Positions 11,203 to 21,626 of a stretch of DNA of 64,000 nt are shown here, piece after piece. The stretch lies in assembly GCF_937616625.2 (NCBI RefSeq), contig NC_065574.1, forward strand, positions 4,402,001 to 4,466,000, in the 5' to 3' direction. How positions within the stretch are numbered: the stretch's first letter is position 1; every line of letters starts with the position of its first letter. The DNA is from Mercurialis annua. Lineage: Eukaryota > Streptophyta > Magnoliopsida > Malpighiales > Euphorbiaceae. The notes beneath the pieces are model-generated. The model was not told the DNA's origin and did no database searches. It saw nothing but the letters and a program-made list of their open reading frames with translations. The translations under genes and the position numbers were made by a program.

Positions 11203-13010
11203 ATGAAGGTAAGTGTTGGTGCATTCTCACTTTCTCGGGCTAAAGTTTTATACGGTTATTAAATTAATTTATAAAACAGTTATCATCGTTTTATTTGTTA
11301 TGTTTTGGTAACTGAACTGTCATTTTAACGTCAACGGGAGGCTATCATACCAATTAAGGCCAGAAATTGCTTATATGGCAAGAAACACGTTGCATAACCA
11401 CACAAATTTTTTTGTTACCACATAAGCAATTTTTGATCTGATTGATATAGTAACCTTTTGTGTAACAACGAAAGATCAGTTTCCAAAATGTGACGAATGA
11501 AACGATGGTAATCGACTAATCGTTATGCAAAAGGCTTATAATTCAGTAACTGCATATGTTTTACCCCACTTTCTTAGTTCAATAGCAAATTGTTCTTCGT
11601 GTATGGTTTCTGACTGGATTTTATTATTTCTTGATTGGTGATTAGCAGCTTTTCGGCTGGATGCAAAACAAGCTTAATGGCAGTAAACAAGGGAACAAGA
11701 AACCTGTAACTAATACAGTTTCATCCTCTACTCGTAAGCATTCTCATTGCAACTCTCAAACATGCGTACAGCAGCCTGTAAAATTAATTCGGAGATTTTA
11801 TTTCTTATAGTTTCTTGTTTTGTACCAGAGCATGTGAGACAGGATTCTCGAGAGGAATTCAGTGACTGGCCACATGGTTTATTGGCAATTGGAACTTTCG
11901 GCAACAACGAAATAAAATCATCAGCAAATCTTGAAATCCAAAATGCTGAACAAGTAGAACAAGAAGAAGAAAGAGAAGTAATGTCTTCACCTGATGATTT
12001 ACAAGATTACACACCAGAAGAGATTGGAAAATTACAGAAAGAGCTAACAAAGCTATTATCAAGAAAACCAAATTCTGATAAAGAAAAAGAAGTTTCTAAA
12101 AATCTTCCATTGGATAGATTTCTGAATTGTCCATCAAGTTTAGAAGTTGACAGAAGAATTAGCAGTCATACAGCTACAAGTGACATGGATGATAATGAAG
12201 AGGACATTGAGAGGACGATTAGTGTTATACTTGGAAGATGCAAAGATATTTGTGAGAAAAAGAAGAAGAAAAAGAAAGATATTGGCAAGAAATCTTTATC
12301 TTTTCTTCTCAACAAAATGTTTGTTTGCAGAAGTGGGTTTGCTCCACAACCTAGTTTGAGAGACACTTTTCAAGAATCAAGAATGGAAAAGGTACACCTT
12401 TCACAATTATTTTCCTTCATTTTTCTTTTATTGATTCACTTGATTATGCACTTGAGGTCGTGGGTTCGAATCCTTTATTTACAGCTTTAATTGATAAATA
12501 AAAAATTTGCTTTACGTAGTTTTTTTTTATGTTCAAAGTAGTTAAACCGTAATTTTGGTTTTTAGAAAAGAGTCAAACCAGACTAATTTACAGTTAGCAG
12601 TTGAACCGGCCAGTCCGATTTGATTCTCAAAACATAGCTTATAATCTCCGTTTCATTCAAATCGGAAGCCCGTTATGGACTACAAAATTCACACAATAGA
12701 AAGTAACATGATTTTTATCCACAGCTTTTGAGGACATTGCTTCACAAGAAGATGAACCATCAAAATTCTTCTAGAGCATCATCAATGAAGAAATATATTG
12801 AGGATAATAACAAACAGAGTTTGGAAAAGGAAAAAGAAGATGGGAAAAGGGAGAAAACTTATGAGCATGGATCTAAATGGGACAAGACAGATTCTGAATG
12901 TAATGTTCTTTCTGAATTACTCTTTTATATTTATCTTATTTCATCAGCCAATTTTAGTATTAATTGTTATCTTGTTTTTAAAATTTGTAGATATTGTGTT
13001 AGAGATTTGA
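11203..13010 (+). CDS. LAZY2/4: IGT-family gravitropism regulator (LAZY2/LAZY4-DRO1 type)
   Basis: Five coding exons: 11203-11208 (only ATG AAG), 11649-11733, 11829-12391, 12725-12899 and 12991-13010 (849 nt, 282 aa). The family controls root and shoot growth angle downstream of statolith sedimentation and recruits RLD proteins to the plasma membrane. Diagnostic motifs, in order: N-terminal [13 protein letters not shown] (conserved region I); [13 protein letters not shown] at residues 43-55, which holds the IGT motif at 51-53; acidic and lysine-rich middle regions; and the C-terminal EYIVLEI, the conserved CCL/IVLEI end. The two-codon first exon and the 20-nt last exon are typical of this family and would be missed by simple gene finders. 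The 3' UTR has its own intron (donor 13053, acceptor 13140) and an AATAAA at 13431. All motifs are intact. In Arabidopsis LAZY2 and LAZY4 appear to be duplicates, so this gene may be co-orthologous to both. Confidence 0.93.
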
Positions 13011-13440
13011 ATGAGCCAACAAAATTATGTCAATACTATATCACAATACAAAGTAAGTGAACTCTTTTCATTTTTGCACTTCATTTATATATTACATCAA
13101 ATTTATATAAATTGCTAACTTCTAATATCTAATTTTGCAGATTACATATGTTCGGACTTGGAGATCATAAAGCCTATGAGAATTTCGTCAAGGGTTGCAC
13201 AAACAATTAGTCAGTAATAACTACAAAATAGAGTGGATTAATATGTCCTTTTTTCATGGTTGCATTGAGTGAATTCAGTGCAATACATGTTATGAATCTA
13301 TCATTCGCCAAGGATTTATGTATGTACTAGCTTAAGCTAGTCAATCTCTACATTTTTTGGGTCATATTCCATCATACTTCTAATTAGTTTTTAGCCATAG
13401 TCTACTCTCTTTGTAATATATTTTGACATGAATAAAATTA

Positions 13441-14286
13441 ATACATTTTATTGTACCCTGTTATTAAATTTACATCAAATGAAATGATTCATATGAATTA
13501 TTATCACTTTCATTAAATAATAAAATTGATAAAAAGACGAAGTAGCAAATAAAAAAACATATACATCATCCTAGTCACTCACTTGTTGTGCACCACACAT
13601 GAGTATTCTTTTTAGGTCAAATGATTAAAAAAGGTTAAATTTTTTAGGAAAATTTTATAAAAGTCTAAATCTTTTAATTTCATCTAATTTGTTCTAAAAT
13701 GTATGATTTCGTTTTAATAATCCTCAATTGGTAATCAATTTTGCATATGTGATGCTGATGTGCGTGCCATACATGTGCCACCATGGCAATTAATAGGTGA
13801 AAAGTGTAAATAAGTTTTTAATGTTTAAAAAACTTACCAATTTTATACTTATAAATTTTATTAGCACATTTCACCATCTTCTTCATTTTAATATCAATAA
13901 TTAAATAATATTTAAAATTAAAATATCTATTAAAACAAATCAAAACTCAATTAAACCAATTGAAACCTAATTAAGCATTTCAAAATCCGGCTAAATCAAC
14001 CGAACTAGTTTAAAATATCAAAATTTTGTGCGGCAATTATTTAAAAAAAAAATCGTCAAACGGTGGAGCAGCTGTTTCTCTAGCAACTCAGCCACCTTCT
14101 AAACAGTAGTACAATAGTCGTACTCATCAGCAAGAGTAAATTAAAAAAGTTGTCGTAACTGTTTTGCAAAGTTTGAAAAAACAAAACCGTATATATGCAA
14201 GTTTTAAGTTAATAAAAATATTTTTATAAGCTGAAAAGTCATTTGGATCGTTTGGACGTTTATTTAAAGGGTCACTTCAATATTTT
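13441..14286. other. Intergenic spacer
   Basis: AT-rich spacer after the LAZY 3' UTR with no gene recognised. The GGAAAATTTTATAAAAG segment near 13650 resembles the ends of local MITEs, but no partner end was found. Confidence 0.35.
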
Positions 14287-14326
14287 TTTAAAAGAGACTG
14301 AACGACATCGTTCAGTCTCTTTTAAA
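14287..14326. repeat. Perfect 18-bp hairpin
   Basis: TTTAAAAGAGACTGAACG (14287-14304) and its exact reverse complement (14309-14326) are separated by only ACAT. This could form a long perfect stem-loop. It is more likely the centre of a fold-back element than a functional RNA. Confidence 0.85.
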
Positions 14327-14806
14327 CCTAAAAAATATTTTTTTTTGTCTTTCCTTCTTCTCTAGCATCTCAGCCACCTTCAAAAGCCATGGCTGACAAA
14401 TCAAAACTCCCAACTTCACCATGCCACGCCTTTGTCACTCTATATCTCCAACCTACAATTTTTCGATTTCAATCCGGTATCTTATTTGATGAAACTTGCA
14501 ATGCCAGAGATGGAGAAAAATAAGTGTTTGGTGAGGTAGAAAGCGGTAGTACATTGGATGGAACACTAAATGAAAAGTTTTTATCCTTTTAATTATTTCT
14601 TTATATAATTGTTGGGTTTCTAATTTTTGGAGGAATGTAATTGTCAAATCCAAAAACATAAAAAAGACCAATAAACTGATTTTTTTATAATTTACGTATC
14701 ATTATTAATTATGTTTAATCGTCTTTAATGATAGCAGACAATTATTACCGATTAAATGTTCGACGTCGGTCGACTATGGTTCGATTAATGAAAAATATAA
14801 AAATTA

Positions 14807-15180
14807 GCCATGTAGGATCACATTAATAGAGTTTGGAAAGCAAGGATACAATGTTAAACCGGGTGCCTAACTATTCATTTTTTGTCAAATGTTGAGGGTA
14901 TAAGTGAACCTTTTCAAACGTTAAGGGTATAAGTAAAATTTTTTTAAACGTTGAGTGCTCATTTGATTCCGAACCAAACCTTAGGGGATAAATGATCCTT
15001 TTATCTCTGCCACGTAGGATCACACTAACGAAGTCTTAGGAGCAATGAAACGGCGTTAAACCAAAGGGCCTGATTGTTCATTTTTATAAACGTTGGGGCC
15101 ATGAGTGAATCTTTCCCAACGTTAAGGGCTTACTTAATCCAGAGCCCAAACCTTAGGAACATGAATGACCTTTTCCCCCC
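14807..15180. repeat. About 200-bp diverged tandem duplication
   Basis: Both copies start GCCA-GTAGGATCACA (14807 and 15009). They share, in order, a GTTAAACC segment, TTCATTTTT, several AACGTTGAGGG / AACGTTAAGGG phrases and an ending like AAACCTTAGG-ATGA-CCTTTT. Related phrases recur near 23900 and 57210, so this is a dispersed non-coding repeat family. No terminal repeats were resolved. Confidence 0.6.
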
Positions 15181-15967
15181 CTTTTTTAAAAAAAACTTGA
15201 CACCGTGAAAAGGGGTGATATGGTCAAAAAATAAAGCTGTATCTGTATTTAATAGAACAAAGGATCACATTGCCCCCTCAACTTGGCACAAAATATTAAA
15301 ACGTCAAAATTAGCAAAATTGGATTACTTTTATTCCGAACTTGTCAAAACCGGCTCAAAACCCCCCTATATTGACGTGACACCTTTAGTTGGAGAGTGAG
15401 TTTTATAAATAACATAATTCACTCTATTTAATTATAATTAAACTTTAATTAACCATAATTAAACTCTAATTGATTCAGAGGTTTTTTTTGAACTTTTACA
15501 AAAATCAATTTTTTTTGCTCCTCGCCAGAAGGAGGAGTTGCTGCTCCTCGGAGCACTCGGCATGTTCTTGAATGTTGAATGAAGAACAGACCCACAGTCA
15601 GTTCTTGAAGGAGGAGTTGTTGCTCCTCACCGGAGTAGCAACTCCTCTTCTCAAGCGAAGAGCTCCTCCTCGACTGAGAACGAAAAATATAAAAAGAAAA
15701 GTTAATTTTTTTTTGTTAAAAATAGAAAATATGGGGGGTTAATATGATATATAAAATTTAAAATTAAAAGGATTAAATTGTATATTTTTTAAATTATTAG
15801 GTATTAATTTAAAATATTAAATAAAAATTAGGATCATTTAACACTTTTTGCTTGGAAAACAAAACCACCACGTAAATCGGAAAGTGTGTCTCACTCTTTT
15901 TGGTAAGAGTTGGGGAGGGATTTTTTGACCCGATTTTACTAAATTCAAGATAAAAATAATTTATTTT

Positions 15968-16571
15968 GGCTTAATTCCTTAAAAAAACCCCACCTTGTAC
16001 TTTTTCTTCGTTTATACCCTGACCTTGTAAAACCACCATTTGTACCCAATTTTGGGTTTTTATGTTTCATCTCTACCCAAAAGCATTGAATTGTACTTTT
16101 TTCATTTGGAAAAGAGTTTAAAACATACTTTTTTCTATTTTAAAATATACAAATAAATCCTTAAACTTAAAAAATAATCAAATACATCCAAATAATTAAT
16201 TAATTTTTTAATTTGATAAAATAATAAAAAATTAAAAAAATTATTATTATTTTTAATTTTTTTTGTTGGAAATATTTTTAAAAAAATTAAAAAAAAATTC
16301 GAAATATTTTTTAAAAAAATTATTATTATTTTTAATTTTTTTGAAAAAGATGGTATTTTTGTACTATTAATAACATTAATATCTAATTCGTATATAAGTT
16401 AAAAATGAAGGATTGTTTTAAACTTTTTTTCAAATGAAAAGAGTACAATTTAATGCTTTTGGGTAGAGATGAAACATAAAAACTCAAAATTGGGTACAAA
16501 TGGTGTTTTTACAAGGTCAGGGTATAAACGAAAAAAAAATGCAAAGTGGGGGTTTTTTAAGAAATTAAGCC
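15968..16571. mobile_element. Mutator-like MITE with about 165-bp TIRs, nested
   Basis: The ends GGCTTAAT and ATTAAGCC are the tips of inverted repeats of about 165 bp that match closely, including CGTTTATACCCTGACCTTGT and TTTATGTTTCATCTCTACCC on both arms. Exact 9-bp direct repeats ATTTATTTT lie at 15959-15967 and 16572-16580. Long TIRs plus a 9-bp TSD are the hallmark of Mutator-like elements. The arms are much better conserved than the interior, which is only A/T-rich. Confidence 0.88.
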
Positions 16572-16617
16572 ATTTATTTTTACTAACTTTAACGTTTTAG
16601 ATACCTTGTGCCAAGTT

Positions 16618-16637
16618 GGGGGGGGGGGGGGGGGGGG
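16618..16637 (+). repeat. Homopolymer of 20 G
   Basis: An uninterrupted G20 run, followed by TGG, inside the right TIR of the outer element. The left TIR has only CCCCCTC at the corresponding place, so the run has expanded after insertion or is an assembly artefact. Confidence 0.9.
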
Positions 16638-16758
16638 TGGTTAAAGTGATCTTTTGTTCATATTTAATTAGAACAAAATCTCTTCAAATGTACTGCTGAG
16701 AAAAAGAAGAGAAAAACCTTAGAAATAATTATCGTTTGTTTTGGTTTATTGAAGAAGA

Positions 16759-17497
16759 ATGGGTTTCTCCCGAAAAAATTGATGCACTGTTGAAGCTTTG
16801 GGGGATCGAAGTTCCGGATTCTCCCGTTAAATCTCCTGAGGAGGATTGCGATTGCGGGAAAAAAGCGGGACACTGTGATTGTATTGTTCAATGTAATTTT
16901 GAATACGACAGTGCCGATGACTATGATAACGATGAGCAGAGGCAGGAGTTTCACCGCTACAAGAAACAAATTACGGACAGCGAAGTAATAATTTCTGTTT
17001 GTTTGTTTATTTATTTGTGATTTAATCTATGTATTTGTTTTAATGTGTGTTTTTTATATAATTTTAGGGTTTTGATGTTGATTTTGTCCCTAATTTTTCA
17101 TTCTTTGGTGGCACCCGTCCCGTTGATCTCAACAATGAAAATTGTGGCTTTGCTAAATGGGCGAAGCTGAGCGCTGATTTAGCTATCGATCATCACAATA
17201 ATCAAAGCAATGTACGTGTTTAAAGTCGATTTAATTATACTTTAGCTTAATGGTTTTTTAAGTTTTAATAAAATATAAAAATTGTTTTAGGACGAGAATC
17301 TTGAACTTTTCATTATTGAGAAGGCTAATTATCGTGGGACTGTTGTATTCCTCATTACTTTGAAGGCCAAAGGTTTGGTTTCGGGAGATATCAAAGTCTA
17401 TCAAGCGGAGGTGCTGTATGATCCGTTTGCATATAATCACAGTGTTCGTTTTCTGAGGCTAAAGACGCGAAAAAATTCGGAAGAGGAATGTGCGTAA
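16759..17497 (+). CDS. Cystatin-fold protein, start codon displaced by +1
   Basis: Three exons in phase 0: up to 16984, 17068-17211 and 17291-17497 (TAA). The second exon ends in a cystatin-type helix, KLSADLAIDHHNN. The third has the strand pair GTVVFLITLKA and KVYQAEVLYDPF, which correspond to the cystatin QVVAG and YEAKVW strands. The inhibitory QVVAG is replaced by YRGTV, so protease inhibition is doubtful; plants have many such cystatin-related proteins of unknown role. The first exon is Cys/Asp-rich (EEDCDCGKKAGHCDC). The only plausible ATG (16759) is out of frame with SPEKIDALLKLWGIEVP. The paralogue downstream has ATG in frame (MSTPERMDAWL), so this copy has one extra base just after ATG. 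The other frame has no upstream in-frame ATG: TGA occurs at 16697-16699. It may be a recent pseudogene, may start otherwise, or may contain a sequence error. Confidence 0.6.
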
Positions 17498-17886
17498 CTG
17501 TGTTGTAATGTTAACTTGTTGATACACATTAACTAGTTCATCAAGTAGTCTCTGGTATATACTTTCAAGAAGAAGCTTCAAAAGAGCAAACAAAGGTAGG
17601 TGTGAGCATCATCCATTACTGCTCTAATACTACCCTGGCAGTAATCAAAATCGTCAATAATTTTTAATAAGAATTATATGCATTCGTAGCCCCAAAGTTT
17701 AAGAATTATTTTGCATCTTTCGCCTATTCAAAATTTAAAAATCAGGACCCTATATATAATTTTGTCTACAAAAAATAGTGGATAGCGCCAATATATAAAG
17801 TTGCGTTAATCTGGATATTCCCTGTTGTAAAAGAGAAGAAAAAAGAAACCCTAGAAATTATATTTTGTTTTGGTTGAACAGAAATC

Positions 17887-18057
17887 ATGAGTACTCCCGA
17901 AAGAATGGATGCGTGGTTGAGGGAACGTGGAATCGAAATACAATGAAATTTTATATTACTTTGAACGCTCAAACCACAAAGAGCGAATGCAGAAACCTGA
18001 TAGAGTCGCCGCATTGCAAGATTTGTGACTGCCGAGTGATAAATTTTTCAAATGATT
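17887..18057 (+). pseudogene. Truncated second cystatin-like copy
   Basis: Tandem relic of the preceding gene. The leader (AAGAGAAGAAAAAAG through TTTTGTTTTGGTT) and the start MSTPERMDAWLRERGIEIQ match it, then an in-frame TGA follows at 17944. Immediately after comes KFYITLNAQTTK in another frame, resembling the cystatin ITLKA strand, so the middle of the gene is deleted. It is not expected to make a stable protein. Confidence 0.6.
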
Positions 18058-18754
18058 AATTTATTTTAAGTAATACTCTCATGAGTAGTGAATATTTTGA
18101 AACTTGGTAAGATAGTTCATTATTTCCCTTTTTTAGTGTAATTTCTATTGCTTCTGTTTCTCATAAAGCTGTAGATTTTAGGTATATTTGTGTTCAAACG
18201 TCAATGCCCACCTACCAGAGTTGAAAGACGAACTTAATTTAGGGTTGAGAATACAAATTGAAGAGTGGTAAATGGATTCGTCATTTCAATGAATTGACAT
18301 TGCACGCATTATTTTTTTACAAGAAATCTATGCCTGATGTTAAGCAAGTGGTAGTCATATCATATGTGCAACTCATTCAAAGTCAAATTTTGTATAAATT
18401 TGATCTTAGCCGATTTGAGTTTTTAGGAACAGTTAACTAATATTATTATTCTATTATATATTTTGGCTTCTTTTTGATATTTATTAGAGTTAAATACTTA
18501 CTAAATTAAGCTATTTATAATTATACTAATATAATTATTTAGAGTACTAATTAAAATAGACTATTTTATATATTTAATTATTACTTGACATTTAATATTC
18601 ATATTCGATATACTTTTACAATTTAAGTATTAATTAGAAAAAATAAACTATCAAAACAATTTTTAAATAAAGAAATAATTATTAATTAAAAAATTAGCAA
18701 GTTAAATTACGAGTTACGTGGATAGCACGTAATGCGAAACTTGTATGTAAAAAG
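18058..18754. other. Intergenic spacer
   Basis: AT-rich with no gene recognised. An open frame near 18258-18440 lacks any recognisable motif. Confidence 0.35.
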
Positions 18755-19321
18755 TCCTTTTGAAATCAACAAGCTCCTCTTTGGTATATGGGTCGGATTC
18801 GGTTTGGTTTGTCACGATTAAGTGCTTCTGGAATGTGCTTACAAATGATTCGGAAATGAATGTTAATACACACATACACACACCGGAGAGAGAGTACTAA
18901 TTTGGTTCAGTTTTTGATTAAAACAGTTTGGACATATTTGATCTTTCATATCAAAATCATGGGGTAAATTGTTCCTTTGTTCTTTTAGGAATAATTAACT
19001 AAATTTTTTATTCTATTACTTCCTCCGTTTTGTTTTAATTGTCCATTTCGACAAACGAATTTATATATAATTACTTGTTCATTTAAAATTTCAAAAATGA
19101 CTTTGGCTATTATCTTTTAAATTTATTTCTTACTAATAAATGATAATATGACTCGATTTATAAAGTATTTATCAACTAAACGGAATATAATTTTAGCTAA
19201 ATGGAAAATAAAAAAAAATCTGGAACATATGTTTTAGCCTCTTTTTGAAATCAACAAGCTCCTCTTTTTTATATGTGTCGGATTCGGGTTGGTTTGTAAC
19301 AATTAAGTGGTTCTTAAATGT

Positions 19322-19497
19322 ACGGGTGAATATAGTTCAGTTCGGTTTGATTTAGTTTAGTAAAATTCAAAACCAAATCATACTTTAAGGAGAAAAATAA
19401 CAACCAAATCATACTAAATATTTATACAAAATTTTGGTTCGGTTAACCAAAATTTGGCACCACTTTCAGTTTGATTAATATAAATTTAGATAAAAAT

Positions 19498-19558
<61 letters not shown>

Positions 19559-19774
19559 TCGCGTTTGTGTGTGCATAAATAAATAATACTATTATCTAAA
19601 ATTTGATTTTTCGGTTGGCTCAGTTAACCACTAATAAAAATCAAACTAAAATCAAAAATCATACTTTTTTATATATAATTTAAAATCAAACCAATCAATT
19701 TTAACCATTTTAATCAAATCAAAATTTTGGATTGGTTTAGATCAGATTAATGGTTTTTGTTGTTCTCACCGCAA
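19322..19774. mobile_element. hAT-like MITE, position proven by an empty-site paralogue
   Basis: The ends ACGGGTGAATA and (inverted) TTGCGGTGAGAA are weak terminal repeats. The interior is rich in GGTTTGGTT / AACCAAA subterminal motifs. CTTAAATGT (19313-19321) and CTTGAATGT (19775-19783) flank it. The uninterrupted paralogue at about 18830 reads straight across with a single CTGGAATGT, confirming the insertion site. Confidence 0.65.
19501..19558. repeat. (AT)n(GT)n microsatellite
   Basis: Eighteen AT units followed by eleven GT units inside the hAT-like MITE. Confidence 0.95.
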
Positions 19775-20341
19775 CTTGAATGTGCTTACAAATGATTCGC
19801 AAATTAATGTTAATATAGCAATAGGCGTCGTTATGAGAAGACTCTTTTGTATAATTTGTCGCAATTACTGCAGCATTGCCACGCTTAAGATTTTAATTAA
19901 CGGTACATTAACGTTTAATATAATATAATAAAACCTGGATCTGGAAGAAATTATCTTACTTTGCAAGTTCACAAATCAACTTTGAGTACTCTCTCCGGGA
20001 TGTGTGTATATATATAATCGAACCAAACTAAACCAAAATACTAATTTTGCTTTGATTTTTTAGTTAAAATGGTTTAATTCGGTTTCAGTCAAAATCGAAA
20101 TTTGATATTCAATTTTGGCTTTTTAAAAACCGAATCAACCGAAAAACCGAATAACAAATTATTATTTTTAAAAAATTAAAAATTAAAATTAATATATTTA
20201 TTTATGTTTTTCTAATTTTTATTATTTCATTATACTTAATACATAAGTTGATAAAGTTCTTATAATAAATAAAATATACTAGTAACATATATAAAATTAT
20301 TGTAAGTCAATAATTTTTTAATTTTTTAAAAGAAATTAAAA

Positions 20342-21274
20342 ATGGAAGAATGGAAGACGTGTTTCAAATCAAGAGCTTCTACGAAAGAATGGAAGAAGCA
20401 TGAATCCAAGAGAGAAGAGGGTGTCACAGTCTTCAAACGAATGTTTCGGCCCACTGCGGATCAACCTCACCTGAGCAAAACTCAGAAACGACGGACGCAA
20501 AGGATGAGACAAGAGTCACGAAAATTGACTGATTCAAAAATAAATCAGGAACCATCAAGAGTGGAAAAAATTCAACCTGTGAAGCGACAATTGACATTCT
20601 TAAATGAGTCAGCTGACAAACTTGGCAAACATCATATTGTCGATCTAACGAAGTGTCCGGGTGATCGCAACGAGACAGCTACAAATGTTTCTAAGTCTCC
20701 AATCAAGAAAGTTAGAAAGATTTGGGCCGAGAAGAAGTCAATCAAGCCGATCGAACAACCAAAAACAAAAATTGTTGAAGTTGTGATCGACAATGGTGCT
20801 AAAAATGACTCTAAGATAACTAAGTTATCATATAAAGATGTTGTGATCTTAACAACAAATAGCGAACTACGTGTCAAGAGTGTCAAGAAGGATTCGCAGG
20901 ATGTTTACGTGGTGACCTTACCAGAGTCGTTCCGCAATAAACCATGGCGAAGGCGTATGCTAGATGGAGACGTGGTTGTGCCCGATCAAGGAGACATGAA
21001 AAAATCAGCCGTCGTATCACTTAGCAAGCCACCCTATTGGATGAGCGAGACACCAAAAAGACAAATCTGTTGGATAAGGCGAGAGTCTCGTAAGACAAAT
21101 GATCCATACAGGGGGACAATATTTAACTATGAAACGACTAGAAAGATGGATGAGAGACATCATAGTAGACAGAAACTACCTATCAAAGGACTCATTCGAG
21201 AGCAAGATAGTCGATATGGTGAGAGACACTTCAACCAATCATGCTCGTTGATTCGAAAGGTCATGAAGAAATAG
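20342..21274 (+). CDS. Retrotransposon gag-pol linker fragment (Ty3/gypsy-like)
   Basis: A single 310-residue frame, strongly basic. KTQKRRTQRMRQ near residues 47-58 and a later VYVVTLPESFRNKP resemble the stretch between gag and protease/RT of large plant Ty3/gypsy (Tat/Athila-type) polyproteins, where an RTQRRR run and an LP-EF phrase are common. No protease, RT, RNase H or integrase follows. A polypurine-like TGGGGGGCAA comes only 220 bp after the stop, so pol appears deleted. The assignment rests on short motifs and is moderate. The frame could instead belong to an unrelated basic protein, but the repeats downstream favour a retroelement. Confidence 0.5.
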   Translation: MEEWKTCFKSRASTKEWKKHESKREEGVTVFKRMFRPTADQPHLSKTQKRRTQRMRQESRKLTDSKINQEPSRVEKIQPVKRQLTFLNESADKLGKHHIVDLTKCPGDRNETATNVSKSPIKKVRKIWAEKKSIKPIEQPKTKIVEVVIDNGAKNDSKITKLSYKDVVILTTNSELRVKSVKKDSQDVYVVTLPESFRNKPWRRRMLDGDVVVPDQGDMKKSAVVSLSKPPYWMSETPKRQICWIRRESRKTNDPYRGTIFNYETTRKMDERHHSRQKLPIKGLIREQDSRYGERHFNQSCSLIRKVMKK

Positions 21275-21626
21275 GTTGAGAAGCAGAAAATCAATGAACT
21301 TGGAGTACACTTCTGCAAGGCGATTTCACATGATGGAGACGACTGCTTGAAGATTGGTTCTATATAATGGTGATCAGCTTTAAAAAGGCGATCAGATTAT
21401 CAAGTCTATTTTGTCTCGCCTTTACGTGAGATCAAATTGTCAAAAAGGCGATAAGGCATGTGACTCGTTTTTAAGAACGAATCAAGACGCTGGGGGGCAA
21501 GAGTTGATCATCCATAATACAAAAATCTGATGATTAGTAAATACAAGTCGATCAGGGAGAAAGTTCGCATACTTCCTAAAAATGTGCGATACGATCAACA
21601 TAATGCATTTACGAGCAAGACCCTAC

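Larger units (their letters stand above)
15254..16660. mobile_element. TIR element with 8-bp TSD, interrupted by a nested MITE
   Basis: The left end AGAACAAAGGATCACATTG and the inverted right end TGAACAAAAGATCACTTTA form long terminal inverted repeats. Similarity continues through CAACTTGGCACAA and AAAACGT. It is flanked by exact TATTTAAT direct repeats (15246-15253 and 16661-16668), so it is hAT-like by TSD length. The interior has GGAGGAGTTGCTGCTCCTC-type short palindromes and no transposase. Its right end sits about 100 bp upstream of the cystatin-like gene. Confidence 0.75.
18755..20012. repeat. Complex of direct and inverted repeats
   Basis: The segment starting TGAAATCAACAAGCTCCTC occurs at about 18760 and again at about 19245. 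It continues in both copies through GGTCGGATTCGG / TGTCGGATTCGG and a later AATGTGCTTACAAATGATTCG. In the second copy the match is interrupted by the insertion at 19322-19774. In addition, CACACCGGAGAGAGAGTACT near 18880 recurs inverted (AGTACTCTCTCCGGGATGTG) near 19985. The whole looks like one old element broken up by later insertions. Confidence 0.6.

Noticed and set aside
12440..12480. GTGGGTTCGAATCC, a Pol III B-box-like phrase in a LAZY intron
   Set aside because: No A box or element ends were found nearby; too short to call a SINE.
11747..12490. A single 247-codon frame as the LAZY gene
   Set aside because: It runs through two introns. The true coding chain uses splice sites at 11829 and 12391, which restore the family's N- and C-terminal motifs.
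19021..19060. TCCTCCGTTTTGTTTTAATT as a Stowaway left end
   Set aside because: No matching inverted right end or TA duplication could be found.
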